A stretch of DNA of 64,000 nucleotides, taken from contig NZ_QQRS01000003.1 in the NCBI RefSeq assembly GCF_003428875.1, forward strand, positions 124,001 to 188,000, read 5' to 3'. Below the pieces are notes generated by a model, which saw only the letters and a program-made list of their open reading frames with translations, was not told the origin of the DNA and did no database searches. This document shows positions 50,201 through 59,155 of this stretch, piece by piece. The translations under genes and the position numbers were made by a program. The stretch comes from Planomicrobium okeanokoites. Lineage in GTDB: Bacteria > Bacillota > Bacilli > Bacillales_A > Planococcaceae. Numbering within the stretch: position 1 is the first letter of the stretch; every line of letters starts with the position of its first letter.

Positions 50201-53056
50201 TCACTCCGACACAGCTTCTTTCTCAGGATAGAAAATGACGCCGTCCTGGTGCTGGTCGTTCAGCAGTTTTTTCATTAATTTCGATAGGTCGACCGATGCA
50301 TAAGGCTTGGTCAAGTAATGGTTGATCTGGGTGAACTTCTGCTCATCCGAAACCGGATCCAGGGCGGACGAAATGACAATCGGAATATCTTTCGTATCCG
50401 CGTCTTTCTTCATCATGTCGACCAGATCCCAGCCAGTCAGTTCCTCACCGAGCATGATATCGACCACCGCGCCGACAAGCCGCGACCGTTTGGCCTCGTT
50501 GAACGCTTCTTCCACACTCGTATGATAGATCACTTTGAAGCCGTTCAGCTTCAATTCCTCAGACAGCAGCAATGCAAGACTTATGTCGTCTTCGACGATC
50601 ATCACCGGCGGATTGCCTTCTGCACCTTCGGGATAGACGTATTCGGTCGTTTCAGACAGCAGCGGCAATTCAAAGTGGACCGATGTGCCAAGCCCTTCCT
50701 GGGATTCTATCCAAATACGCCCGTCGTGTTTTCCGATGATTTCCTGGCAGATGGCAAGGCCGAGGCCTGTTCCACCGATTTTCCGGCGCGAGCTGTTATC
50801 GATGCGCTGGAATTTGGAGAATAACTTCGGAATATCTTCAGTCGGAATGCCGATTCCTTCATCTTTTACCGAGACATGCAGATTTTTGGAGTCATTCTTC
50901 AGGGAAATCGTCACATTGCCGCCCATCGGTGAGAACTTGATGGCATTGCCGATGACATTCATCAAAACCTGTGCCAGGCGTTCGCGGTCGCCTTCGATGA
51001 CGACATCGGACGCATCATCGATGATGATGATCGGGTGGGTCGATTGCGTACGGAATTTCTCAGCCGTCTCGATGATCATCTCGCTCATCGACAATTTGCC
51101 CATTCGGTAGACTTGGTTTCCGGATTCCATGCGCTGCAGGTCCAAAAAGTCATTGATCAGGTTGGTCAATCGTTTGGCTTCTTTATAGATCGTTTTCAGG
51201 TAGCGTTCCTGTTTTTCCGGTTTCAGCTGTTTGTTCAGCAGGAGCTCGGTAAAGCCGAGGACACTCGACAGCGGTGTCCGCAGTTCATGGCTCACAGTGC
51301 TGACCAGTTCGGATTTCATCTTGTCGACTTCGCGTTCCCGCGTAACGTCCCGGTGTACGAAAATCGTTCCCGTTTTCTCTTTGTCGACCACGACCGATGT
51401 GCTGTAAACGTCGATTACGCGTTCATCGGGGTCTTTGACGGTGTATTGGAAACTGCTCGAAGCCACCTTTTTTTCATCGATGCATTTGTGCAGGAATTTC
51501 AGCATCGCTTCAGGATCGGTTGTCTGTTCAGCCATATAGCGGATCCAGACTTCCGCTTCCACATTTGCATCCAGTGGAATACCGCCGCAATCCAGTATGT
51601 TGCACATGGTTTTATTGTGCTGCACCATATTGCCGTTTTTCGAAATGAACTGGATTCCTTCGTTAATGTTGTTGATGATGCGTTCGTTCAACGTCCGCTC
51701 ATGGATGGCGGCATCATAGAGCTGAATGCGATCGATCGCCAAATGGATGCGGTTCAGCAGCCCGCTGATATCAAGCTCTTCTTCTTTCGAGAAAGTCCGG
51801 CCTACACGCGACAGACCGATCAGTGCGATATTTTCCTGTTCTGCGTTTTTCACAGAAGCGTACAGATCGCTCACAAATACCGATTCCAGCGCGATCCCTT
51901 GTTCATGCATTGCTTCCCGCTTGGTGGTGAACGATTCGCGGTCTTTCAGCCGTTCCAACAGGTAAGGGGTCCGCTCTTCCCGGAATTGCATGAACATGCT
52001 TTCCGTAAATCCTTCCAACGCGAATTCCCCTGACTCAGGCAGCCATAGCACCCCGCTGTCAATTTCGTAGGTATCAATAAAATACTGGAGTGTCGCGTTG
52101 GCCAATTTCTGCTTATCCAAGGTGAACGACAGGATGTGATTCAGGTCATTGAAGCGAATCAGCTGCTCTTTGGTCTTCTCTGTTTCTTCCAGCGATTCTT
52201 CCAGCTTCGTCTGCTTTTCCTGCAGTTCGCCTTCATTCAGCAGCAGCGCCTGGTTCTGCGCAGTCAGTTCTTCCTGATTCCCGCGGATAGTCTGAATCAT
52301 ATTATGGAAAGTCCTCGATAAAATACCAAGCTCGTCCGAACGCTCGAGCGGCTTATAAGCGATATCTTCGCCGCCCACAAAGCCTTCAATCGATTCGCGC
52401 ATGCCTTCCAGCGGTTTCACGATATCGTTCAATGCGCGCAAAATAATAAATGCGACAATGAGGAACAGCAGGAGAAAGAGCAGCATCAGCGCAAAGGAAA
52501 AGTTCTGGCTTTCGCTTAACAGGCTTTGGTTCAATTGCTCCAGGCTTCTTTCAGATGCCCGCTCATAATTTTCGGCAAAAGCGATGAATGAGTTGACCTC
52601 CGAGTTGGTGCCGCTGCGTGAAATCTCCCGCACTAGCGCATAATCATCCGCTCGCACCGCTGCAATCGACCTCGGCAGCGATTCGCTTTCATACCTTCCC
52701 AGGAACTCGCTCAATTCTGCAATCGGCTGCCGCTCATCCTCCGACAACGACAAGGTATTCATCCGTGCGATCAGGCTCTTCAGATTGTCGAGTTCTGCAA
52801 AAGCAATCTCCAGATCCTGCTCATACTTGAAAGAGTAAAACCCTCTGACCCGGAAAAACAGCTCATTCACTGAGTCGGACAGTTCTTTCACCATCTCCTG
52901 TTTCTCCCGGAGTTCTATGTATTCAGCCCGGTGTTCGTCTTGCTGCTTGTTCATAAAAAAATAAATTCCCGCGACCACTATCGAACAGATGATCAATGAT
53001 GAAATGGTCAGTCGTAAATATTTCCGCCGTATCCCTTTTTCTGCTGGCTTCCGCAT
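50201..53056 (-). CDS. Hybrid sensor histidine kinase with C-terminal receiver
   Basis: A 951-residue inner-membrane sensor. Two membrane helices (about residues 14-32 and 188-212) enclose a helical extracellular domain of the CHASE3/four-helix type. Then come HAMP (about 212-265), a coiled coil, a GAF-like domain (about 300-450), a PAS domain (about 460-575), HisKA with the phosphorylated His in STVSHELRTPLSSVLGF, HATPase (IGNAIKFSPMGGNV, GIGIPTEDIPKLF, GTGLGLAIC) and a receiver (VGAVVDIMLGEELTG). The receiver needs an Hpt partner; one is encoded in the convergent operon, so the two units probably form one phosphorelay. Confidence 0.9.
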   Translation of the reverse strand: MRKPAEKGIRRKYLRLTISSLIICSIVVAGIYFFMNKQQDEHRAEYIELREKQEMVKELSDSVNELFFRVRGFYSFKYEQDLEIAFAELDNLKSLIARMNTLSLSEDERQPIAELSEFLGRYESESLPRSIAAVRADDYALVREISRSGTNSEVNSFIAFAENYERASERSLEQLNQSLLSESQNFSFALMLLFLLLFLIVAFIILRALNDIVKPLEGMRESIEGFVGGEDIAYKPLERSDELGILSRTFHNMIQTIRGNQEELTAQNQALLLNEGELQEKQTKLEESLEETEKTKEQLIRFNDLNHILSFTLDKQKLANATLQYFIDTYEIDSGVLWLPESGEFALEGFTESMFMQFREERTPYLLERLKDRESFTTKREAMHEQGIALESVFVSDLYASVKNAEQENIALIGLSRVGRTFSKEEELDISGLLNRIHLAIDRIQLYDAAIHERTLNERIINNINEGIQFISKNGNMVQHNKTMCNILDCGGIPLDANVEAEVWIRYMAEQTTDPEAMLKFLHKCIDEKKVASSSFQYTVKDPDERVIDVYSTSVVVDKEKTGTIFVHRDVTREREVDKMKSELVSTVSHELRTPLSSVLGFTELLLNKQLKPEKQERYLKTIYKEAKRLTNLINDFLDLQRMESGNQVYRMGKLSMSEMIIETAEKFRTQSTHPIIIIDDASDVVIEGDRERLAQVLMNVIGNAIKFSPMGGNVTISLKNDSKNLHVSVKDEGIGIPTEDIPKLFSKFQRIDNSSRRKIGGTGLGLAICQEIIGKHDGRIWIESQEGLGTSVHFELPLLSETTEYVYPEGAEGNPPVMIVEDDISLALLLSEELKLNGFKVIYHTSVEEAFNEAKRSRLVGAVVDIMLGEELTGWDLVDMMKKDADTKDIPIVISSALDPVSDEQKFTQINHYLTKPYASVDLSKLMKKLLNDQHQDGVIFYPEKEAVSE

Positions 53057-53235
53057 GCATGTGCCTCCTGAATGCTATTTACTTTAATCCCGATTTTTGG
53101 ATTTATAGTATTTATATTGTAATCGAATTTACAGGATTATGCTTTTTATTTTATTGTGCATTATAATCAATTCAATAGGTAGAAGAGGCTGGGGGGAGGC
53201 AGGAGTGAATCCATCAGGCAGAGGAGGGGAAGAAA

Positions 53236-53700
53236 ATGGCGGATTTTCAAATATGTCGTTATGAATCCTCATACGCCGAGGAAGCGGTGGTGATGTGGCG
53301 AGCCAGCAAAGAAGAGGCGATCGGGCAAAAGGAAATCCACTCTTTCGACAGCCACATCCATTTCTTGAACCATATTCTTCCGCAGGATTACGAGATTTAC
53401 CTGGCGCTCGAAAACGGCCGCGTCGTCGGCATCACCGTCTTCAACGCGGAGGAGCTCAATCAGCTCTATGTAGCCATTGACCAGCAAGGAAAAGGGATTG
53501 GCGCGGCATTATTGAAGCTGGCCAAGGAGCATTCGGGCGGCAGTCTGTTCCTGTATACCTTTGAAACGAATAAAAACGCGCAACGCTTTTACGAGAAGCA
53601 CGGTTTCGTCGAAGTCGGACGGGGATATGAGAATGAAGAGAATTTGCCGGATATCAAATATGAGTGGCGGCGTGATTTTGAGGTGCAGGGCGCTGAGTGA
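53236..53700 (+). CDS. GNAT-family N-acetyltransferase
   Basis: A 154-residue acetyl-CoA-dependent transferase. YVAIDQQGKGIGAALLKLA holds the Q/RxxGxG/A acetyl-CoA motif, and NKNAQRFYEKHGFVEVGRG the typical C-terminal strand. The acceptor is unknown. GAGGGGAAG precedes the ATG. The repeat tract starts at its stop codon. Confidence 0.88.
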   Translation: MADFQICRYESSYAEEAVVMWRASKEEAIGQKEIHSFDSHIHFLNHILPQDYEIYLALENGRVVGITVFNAEELNQLYVAIDQQGKGIGAALLKLAKEHSGGSLFLYTFETNKNAQRFYEKHGFVEVGRGYENEENLPDIKYEWRRDFEVQGAE

Positions 53701-53890
53701 TCATAGAATCATCTGAATGATCATAGAATCGAATAAGTGATCATAGAATCGAATAAGTGATCATAGAATCGAATAAGTGATCATAGAATCTCCTGAGTGA
53801 TCATAGAATCGAAAAAGTGATCATAGAATCCGATAAATGATCATAGAATCCAATAAGTGATCATAGAGCAGCCAAAACTGCTCATAGAAC
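53700..53890. repeat. Tandem 20-bp repeat tract (inverted relative to 33378-33717)
   Basis: About nine units of TGATCATAGAATCGAATAAG or variants. The reverse complement (ATTCTATGATCA) is the core of the 33.4-33.7 kb tract, so the two loci carry the same family in opposite orientation. The last units are degenerate. Confidence 0.85.
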
Positions 53891-54054
53891 CGCCGCGTGC
53901 ACGATGAGTTCCATAAAAGAAGGCTTGCGTGACTTTATTTCGAAGAAAAAGCTGAGAAACAGCCGCAAAACGCAGAGTTTTCTGAGCGGAAAGATTAAAA
54001 ACAGGTTTGAAGTTAGATAAAGAAGCGGAATAATGTGATTTGCAGGAGGCAGAC

Positions 54055-54717
54055 ATGAAGATTCATTATTATTTAGGCTGGTTCACCGAATACTTTCCGG
54101 TGAAACTGGAGAAATCGTTGCAGGAAGACATAATCGAACGAAAATCGCTGGTGATGATCAGTTCGATGCCCACGACACATGAAATTGATGGTTCGACAGA
54201 ACGCGAGTGGCTCGATCACGCCGGCATTAAATTTGATGAATATCACCTGATTAATTATCGCGTCCAAAAAGAAGACGCCCAATCGCTGATTCAAAACGCT
54301 TCCGCCATTTTCCTGCTGGGCGGTGATACGGTTGAGCAGAATGTCTTTTTAAAAGAATATGGCTTGGCGGACACAATCCGGCAAAGCAGCGCCGTCGTAT
54401 TAGGGGCGAGCGCCGGTGCGATCAATATGTCGGCGAAGTGGCTGTGCTCGCGAAACTTTGGCTATGATGTCGAGGAAAGCAATTTATATGAAGGAATCGG
54501 GTTAGGCAATTTCTCGGTCCTGTCCCACTTCGATCTTGAGAATAATATTGAAATGGTCCGAAGCGAACTGGCTCTTTTATCGGAAGAACTGCCTGTCTAC
54601 GCGTCGAATAAAGATTGCGCACTGCGGGTAAAGGGAGATCATCTCGATATTTTAGGTGATGTCTATTTGATTGCACATTCTGAAATTAAGAAATTGGATG
54701 AGACGCTTTGGTCGTAA
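54055..54717 (+). CDS. Peptidase S51 / dipeptidase E-like protein
   Basis: A 220-residue cytoplasmic protein with the type-1 glutamine-amidotransferase-like fold of S51 serine peptidases. AIFLLGGDTVEQNVFL and VVLGASAGAINMSAKW are conserved; the latter has the nucleophile Ser. GLGNFSVLSHFD contains the likely His. It may cleave Asp-X dipeptides or have another hydrolase role. AGGAGG lies 5 bp before the ATG at 54055, which is preferred over the upstream start at 54040. Confidence 0.8.
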   Translation: MKIHYYLGWFTEYFPVKLEKSLQEDIIERKSLVMISSMPTTHEIDGSTEREWLDHAGIKFDEYHLINYRVQKEDAQSLIQNASAIFLLGGDTVEQNVFLKEYGLADTIRQSSAVVLGASAGAINMSAKWLCSRNFGYDVEESNLYEGIGLGNFSVLSHFDLENNIEMVRSELALLSEELPVYASNKDCALRVKGDHLDILGDVYLIAHSEIKKLDETLWS

Positions 54718-54733
54718 GTGAATATGTCGAAAA

Positions 54734-54766
54734 AAATAAGACCTGCCGAATCGGCGGGTCTTATTT
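54734..54766. terminator. Bidirectional terminator between convergent genes
   Basis: AAATAAGACC and GGTCTTATTT form the stem, with inner GCCGA/TCGGC pairs. Confidence 0.75.
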
Positions 54767-54773
54767 CTGAAAA

Positions 54774-54950
54774 TCAAAACGAAATGCTCTTGTTGGAATC
54801 AGCCGGCTTGTACATGATCATCGCGCTGAAGAAGAAAATCGGCGTGCCGAATTTGATGTCGACGACTTCTGCGGGCGTGCTTTCCAAAAATTCGTTCACT
54901 TTGCGGTCCATGCCTGTTTCGCTCCAGGCATAAATTGTTTTTACTCTCAT
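54774..54950 (-). CDS. Cse60-like small protein
   Basis: A 58-residue protein. RVKTIYAWSETGMDRKVNEF followed by EVVDIKFGTPIFFFSAMIMY has the length and strand-helix-strand pattern of the Cse60 family of Bacillales, named for a SigE-dependent sporulation gene in B. subtilis. The ATG at 54950 has AAAGGAG 9 bp upstream; the frame is open further but without a start signal. Whether this organism sporulates cannot be judged here. Confidence 0.65.
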   Translation of the reverse strand: MRVKTIYAWSETGMDRKVNEFLESTPAEVVDIKFGTPIFFFSAMIMYKPADSNKSISF

Positions 54951-55139
54951 ATTGAACGGCTCCTTTAAAACGTGTTGTTTTATTCTACGGGCAGGAATGG
55001 TTTTGGTTTCGTCATACAAGGTTTTATTTGGAGTGGAGCTAAGGGCTCGGACTGCGAGTTTACAAAATCTGGCGGCATTGGTATATTGAGCGTGAACAGG
55101 ATAGTCGCCAAATACGGATTAGGGAAAGAGGTTGGAAAA

Positions 55140-55649
55140 ATGGATGTGAGATTTCCTATTGGACCATTGCAGGTTCCTGACGACGTGAAAGCTGAACATA
55201 TCCAGGAATGGCTGGAAAAAATCGGCAGTTATTCGATGCGGCTGCGTGAAGCGGTCGACGGATTGGATGACGAACAATTGGAGAAGAAGTACCGGGAAGG
55301 CAGCTGGACGGTGCGCCAGCTTGTGCATCATGTCGGGGATTCGCAGCTCAATATGTATCAGCGCCTGAAGCTGGCTTTGACAGATGACAATCCGACGGTG
55401 CCCGCGTTCGATCAGGAAAAATGGTCGGCGCTTCCGGACAACGATTTGCCGGTCGAAAGTTCGATTCGGATACTCGAAGGGCTGAACGAGCGGATTGTTT
55501 CGCTGGGGCAGCGTCTGCCGGAAGAGGTGCTGTACCGCGTCTTCACCCATGAAGTGAACGGGGAGATCACAGTCGCCACGAAGCTTGCGAAACTGTGCTG
55601 GCACGAAGAACATCATTTGGCGCATATTCAGATTGCGTTGGAGAATTGA
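55140..55649 (+). CDS. DinB-fold bacillithiol transferase (YfiT/BstA-like)
   Basis: A 169-residue four-helix-bundle metal enzyme. RFPIGPLQVPDDVK at the start, WTVRQLVHHVGDSQLNMY with the first metal His, and CWHEEHHLAHI with the other two are characteristic of YfiT/BstA. It would attach bacillithiol to electrophiles for detoxification. The frame is open from 54972, but the ATG at 55140 starts the family N-terminus. It is followed by a terminator. Confidence 0.88.
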   Translation: MDVRFPIGPLQVPDDVKAEHIQEWLEKIGSYSMRLREAVDGLDDEQLEKKYREGSWTVRQLVHHVGDSQLNMYQRLKLALTDDNPTVPAFDQEKWSALPDNDLPVESSIRILEGLNERIVSLGQRLPEEVLYRVFTHEVNGEITVATKLAKLCWHEEHHLAHIQIALEN

Positions 55650-55660
55650 AATAGAACGAC

Positions 55661-55699
55661 AAAACCGCCGACGGGAGTGATGCCGTTCGGCGGTTTTGA
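55661..55699 (+). terminator. Intrinsic terminator after the bacillithiol transferase gene
   Basis: AAAACCGCCGA pairs with TCGGCGGTTTT. Confidence 0.75.
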
Positions 55700-55809
55700 T
55701 TTGGCATTATTTCTCAAAAACCTGTTTCGCCTCCCGGTCAATTCGGGAAGACATAAAGAAGAGCAAGTTACACGGCACGGCAACGATCCACCGAAAGGAT
55801 GAATCCATA

Positions 55810-56619
55810 ATGGATGACAACGCATTAAAGAAAACGAAAATCTTCACGATTGTGAATCTGGTGATTTATTTCCTGACGCTTGGCGTCAATTACCTCGGGT
55901 CTTCGGGATTTTTCAACGGACAGAGCCAGGCGGACATCTCCGACCAGTACATGACGCTGATTTCGCCGGCGCCGTTCACGTTTTCGATTTGGGGGGTCAT
56001 TTACACATTGGTGCTGATCACCTTGGTCTACCTGTTCATCAAACGGAAAGATGCGCGGGTCAGCAAACTGGTTTTATTGATCTCGCCGTGGTTTATCCTG
56101 CTGTCGCTGTTCAATATGAGCTGGATCGTGGCCTTCTCGTATGAGCGCTTGGGCATTTCCACGATTTTGATCATCGGCATGCTGTTCTCGCTGCTCCTCA
56201 TCATCGGGAAAATCTATACGCACCGTTTTGAAGTTCCGTCAACGCTGGCAGGACTCAGTTTCACACTCTACTGCGCATGGGTGACCATCGCGACCGTCGT
56301 CAATACGTCACTGCTGTTGGTGCAGCTGGACTGGGGCGGTTTCGGCATTTCCTATTCGGTGTGGACGCTGATCATACTGGCGGTCGCCGTCGCATTCGTG
56401 CTGATCTATATCTCCAAGTATAAAAATGCGGCCTACCCGCTTCCATTGGCGTGGGCGTTCTTCGGCATCTACGGTTCGTATACCAGCGGCCGCGTCGATC
56501 CCGAATTAGCGACTACTATTCAATGGTTCTTAATTGCCGGCATCGTGATCCTATTGATCGCAGCCGTTTGGCGTTTTATCAGGAATGGCAATTCGCTGTT
56601 TGAGCAGCATTCGAGTTAA
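55810..56619 (+). CDS. TspO/MBR-like tryptophan-rich membrane protein
   Basis: A 269-residue protein with about seven to eight membrane helices. ISPAPFTFSIWGVIYTLVLI near residue 55 is the conserved segment of the tryptophan-rich sensory protein group (larger bacterial TspO relatives). ALPLAWAFFGIY-type sequence near the end also fits. The ligand is unknown. The ATG at 55810 has GAAAGGATGA upstream; the open frame from 55696 runs through the terminator and is not used. Confidence 0.75.
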   Translation: MDDNALKKTKIFTIVNLVIYFLTLGVNYLGSSGFFNGQSQADISDQYMTLISPAPFTFSIWGVIYTLVLITLVYLFIKRKDARVSKLVLLISPWFILLSLFNMSWIVAFSYERLGISTILIIGMLFSLLLIIGKIYTHRFEVPSTLAGLSFTLYCAWVTIATVVNTSLLLVQLDWGGFGISYSVWTLIILAVAVAFVLIYISKYKNAAYPLPLAWAFFGIYGSYTSGRVDPELATTIQWFLIAGIVILLIAAVWRFIRNGNSLFEQHSS

Positions 56620-56651
56620 AATCCTTATGGCAATAAAACCTGCAAGCCCCG

Positions 56652-56688
56652 CCACGCCAGATGCACCAGCATCTGGCGTGGTTTTTTC
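56652..56688 (+). terminator. Intrinsic terminator of the TspO-like gene
   Basis: The perfect 13-bp stem CCACGCCAGATGC/GCATCTGGCGTGG is followed by TTTTTT. Confidence 0.88.
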
Positions 56689-56906
56689 GATTGGTGCTGT
56701 TTCATTCGCGTTGGCGTTTGAAGATGACTACTCAATTTTAGGCGTGCTGAATTATTTGCCGAGCAGTCAGCTGAGTAAGCAACAGATGAATATGGAGACT
56801 GGTGCTGCGGCCGGTGAATTGTATATGCCGCTTGCGATTTTTGCGTTCTTCCTACATATAAAGCGTTTGACGGATTATAAATGAAACGGAGTCCGCCGAT
56901 TTAAGA
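56689..56906. other. Possible gene debris
   Basis: A frame ending at 56884 (FSIGAVSFALAFEDDYSILG, later MPLAIFAFFLHIKRL) looks protein-like. It begins inside the terminator and lacks a start signal. It may be the tail of a lost membrane-protein gene. Confidence 0.3.
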
Positions 56907-57105
56907 GAATCGCTGATAAACGTTAAAAAATCGCTGATAAACCCTCGAAAATCGCTGATAAACCCTCAAAAATCGCTGATAAAACGAGAATCGACGATAA
57001 AACCCAAAAAATCGCCGATAAACCCCAAAAAATCGCCGATAAACCCCAAAAAATCGACGATAAACACTCGAAAATCGCCGATAAACCCTCAAAAATCGAC
57101 GATAA
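56907..57105. repeat. ATCG-NYGATAAA tandem repeats (cluster 2)
   Basis: About nine units of AAAAATCGCTGATAAACCC, or with GACGATAAA or GCCGATAAA cores, at about 20-bp spacing. The shared GATAAAC core also occurs in the GCGGATAAA family. Confidence 0.85.
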
Positions 57106-57126
57106 AACCCCACATCACAAAATGCA

Positions 57127-57166
57127 AGAGCCCGACCTGGCGCATCCGCCAAGTCGGGCTCTTCTC
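57127..57166 (+). terminator. Hairpin after the repeat cluster
   Basis: AGAGCCCGAC and GTCGGGCTCT form a stem, extended inward. It is followed by TCTCCTTT. Confidence 0.6.
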
Positions 57167-57232
57167 CTTTCCGCTTTCAATCAATAAAATCGGGTATGGT
57201 TAATTAAACAATCATAAGAAAGAGATGAGAAT

Positions 57233-58447
57233 ATGACTCTGGAAATCATTCTGTTAATAGCAGCGATCCTATCGATTGCGGGAGTTGGGCTGCTGGTTTA
57301 TTTCAATAGCCGGAAGTCTGCGGATCCGGTTGAGGAACAGCAGCCTGAAGCGGAACCTGTTGTCGACGACGAGCCGGACCCGTACGCCGAATACATGCCG
57401 CACGTATCGGAAGTGGAAAACGGTGAGGACGTTAAAAGCGGATACCGGAAAATCGAGATTCCGAGCATCCTGAAAGCCGATATCCTGAAGACGCTGTCGG
57501 CTGGTGCGGCAATTGTGCGTGACCGCCAGACGTATAAAGTGGAATTCAGCCCGGAAGTGGTGAAGGGCTTGAAGGACAAAAGCATGACGCTGATTCAAAA
57601 AGCAGACGGCAAAGGTTTTCTGCCGGCAGTCAAGAAAGAAGGCGCGGCAGGCATCTACAAGCAGGCGACGCTGGTGAAGCACGCCAATCCGGTGCTCGTC
57701 GTGCAGGCGAGCGCGAATCTGCTGACGGCGGTGGTCGGCCAGCAGCAATTGATGGAGATCCAAAGTTCGCTGAAGAATATGGGAGAGAAATTGGATACGC
57801 TCATCCAGCACCGCGACAACGATTTTTTTGGCAGGACCGAATCCCGTTTTATTTATTTCAGCGAAATCATCGGACGCTTCCGGACCAACGGCATCATGCT
57901 GGGCGGAGTGGAGGATCAGAAGATTGAGGATTTCTACACGGATGCGCTGCAGGATTTGAAGGTATTGAACAAAGATTTGAAAGGCATCGGCGACAGCATC
58001 GACCGTTTAAAGGAGCATGAAACGATCCGCAAATGGGGCGAAGCCGCGGTTATCAAAGATTACCGTAAGCTGATCGACGCCTTCAACAGCAAGCAGGAGC
58101 TGGTGCTGCTGAACATCAAATTCATCGAAGAATGCTATTCGCCGTACCTGGCCACCGTGCGCAATTACGAGGACACGACCGTGAAGTCCGATACGCTGAA
58201 TGATGTGATTGCCGAAAATAATCACATTGTCAGCATCATTGAAAATAAAGTCGGGAAGATCGAAGAAAATTATAAAGTGAAATTGAATTTCGGTGTAAAA
58301 GCGCTGAAATACCGGAATCTGGAGAGCCTGAAAGAAGTGGCTCCGCTGCGGATCAGCCAGCAAAAATCCAAAGAGCAAGAAGTTCCATTCGAGATGCTGG
58401 TGGAGCTGGCGGAGGATGAAAAAGTCTATGCGTATGTGCCGAAATAA
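57233..58447 (+). CDS. Hypothetical membrane-anchored helical protein
   Basis: A 404-residue protein. One N-terminal membrane helix (residues 3-23) is followed by an acidic linker (about 28-55) and a long, mostly helical cytoplasmic domain. ALTAVVGQQQLMEIQSSL-like and SIIENKVGKIEENYKVKL segments suggest coiled coils. No family is recognised and no catalytic motif is seen. The ATG has GAGATGAG upstream. It is probably monocistronic. Confidence 0.6.
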   Translation: MTLEIILLIAAILSIAGVGLLVYFNSRKSADPVEEQQPEAEPVVDDEPDPYAEYMPHVSEVENGEDVKSGYRKIEIPSILKADILKTLSAGAAIVRDRQTYKVEFSPEVVKGLKDKSMTLIQKADGKGFLPAVKKEGAAGIYKQATLVKHANPVLVVQASANLLTAVVGQQQLMEIQSSLKNMGEKLDTLIQHRDNDFFGRTESRFIYFSEIIGRFRTNGIMLGGVEDQKIEDFYTDALQDLKVLNKDLKGIGDSIDRLKEHETIRKWGEAAVIKDYRKLIDAFNSKQELVLLNIKFIEECYSPYLATVRNYEDTTVKSDTLNDVIAENNHIVSIIENKVGKIEENYKVKLNFGVKALKYRNLESLKEVAPLRISQQKSKEQEVPFEMLVELAEDEKVYAYVPK

Positions 58448-58562
58448 CTTCATATTGGTTTATTTGAAACACTTGTCATCCATTTGACAAGATTAAATTT
58501 TCGCCAAACGGGAAAACACATGATAACACCGAAACACCATTTGCCGCTTAGGAGGAGATTTT

Positions 58563-58850
58563 ATGAGAAAAGATACATTGGAATTGATCATTTATGCCGG
58601 CGCAACTGCAGCCAGCCTGTTCATGCTAGTTAAAACTTACAATAAACGTCAAAATACGTATTGGGTATATGAAGATCATGACCTGCGCAACAGCGACGAT
58701 GCAGACTTGAGAGAAAGTGCAAATGCCGATGTTGATCCGGCCGAAAGAGGCCTCAGCGAATTGGATTCAGCCTACCGCGCGGAATGGGTTTCAATCGGCT
58801 ATCCGCAGACCCACCGTGAACTCGAAGCTAATGAAAACTGGAATAACTGA
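58563..58850 (+). CDS. Small membrane-anchored hypothetical protein
   Basis: A 95-residue protein with one N-terminal membrane helix (ELIIYAGATAASLFMLV) and an acidic soluble part rich in Asp and Asn. GGAGGAG precedes the ATG and a strong terminator follows. It is not recognised. Confidence 0.6.
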   Translation: MRKDTLELIIYAGATAASLFMLVKTYNKRQNTYWVYEDHDLRNSDDADLRESANADVDPAERGLSELDSAYRAEWVSIGYPQTHRELEANENWNN

Positions 58851-58856
58851 TCCGAA

Positions 58857-58890
58857 CCGCATCCGCCAAAAAGGCGGATGCGGTTTTTTA
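58857..58890 (+). terminator. Intrinsic terminator
   Basis: CCGCATCCGCC pairs with GGCGGATGCGG, followed by TTTTTT. Confidence 0.85.
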
Positions 58891-58906
58891 GATTTCCATG
58901 CCAATA

Positions 58907-58947
58907 AAAACAGCCAGCAAACCACAATGGGATCTGCTGGCTGTTTT
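58907..58947 (-). terminator. Intrinsic terminator of the 65-residue protein gene
   Basis: AAAACAGCCAGCA pairs with TGCTGGCTGTTTT, with TTTTT on the minus strand. Confidence 0.75.
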
Positions 58948-58957
58948 AGATTAGAAA

Positions 58958-59155
58958 TTAAGGGTTCCGGTTATTATCTGCATTGGTCAATTTATTGTTT
59001 TCATCTGGAATCTGTGCCCGATCTTTAAGCGACTGATTCTTTTGCTCCTGCTGATCGAAATCCTGTTTTTGTGAAGTTTCCTGATTCTTTTCGTCCAGGA
59101 GTTCCTTCATTTTATCGACGTTTTTATTGTGTTCGGATGATTTATGATCGCTCAT
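58958..59155 (-). CDS. Small hydrophilic protein, unknown
   Basis: A 65-residue, highly charged protein rich in Gln, Asn, Lys and Glu (NQETSQKQDFDQQEQKNQSL). It is probably disordered, and resembles in composition the small hydrophilic stress proteins of Bacillales. AAAGGAG lies 8 bp before the ATG at 59155, which is preferred to the upstream one at 59188. Confidence 0.6.
   Translation of the reverse strand: MSDHKSSEHNKNVDKMKELLDEKNQETSQKQDFDQQEQKNQSLKDRAQIPDENNKLTNADNNRNP

Noticed and set aside
56585-56884. A 99-residue plus-strand protein after the TspO-like gene
   Set aside because: Its start lies inside the preceding gene and the frame crosses a strong terminator hairpin. Only the last third looks protein-like and may be debris.
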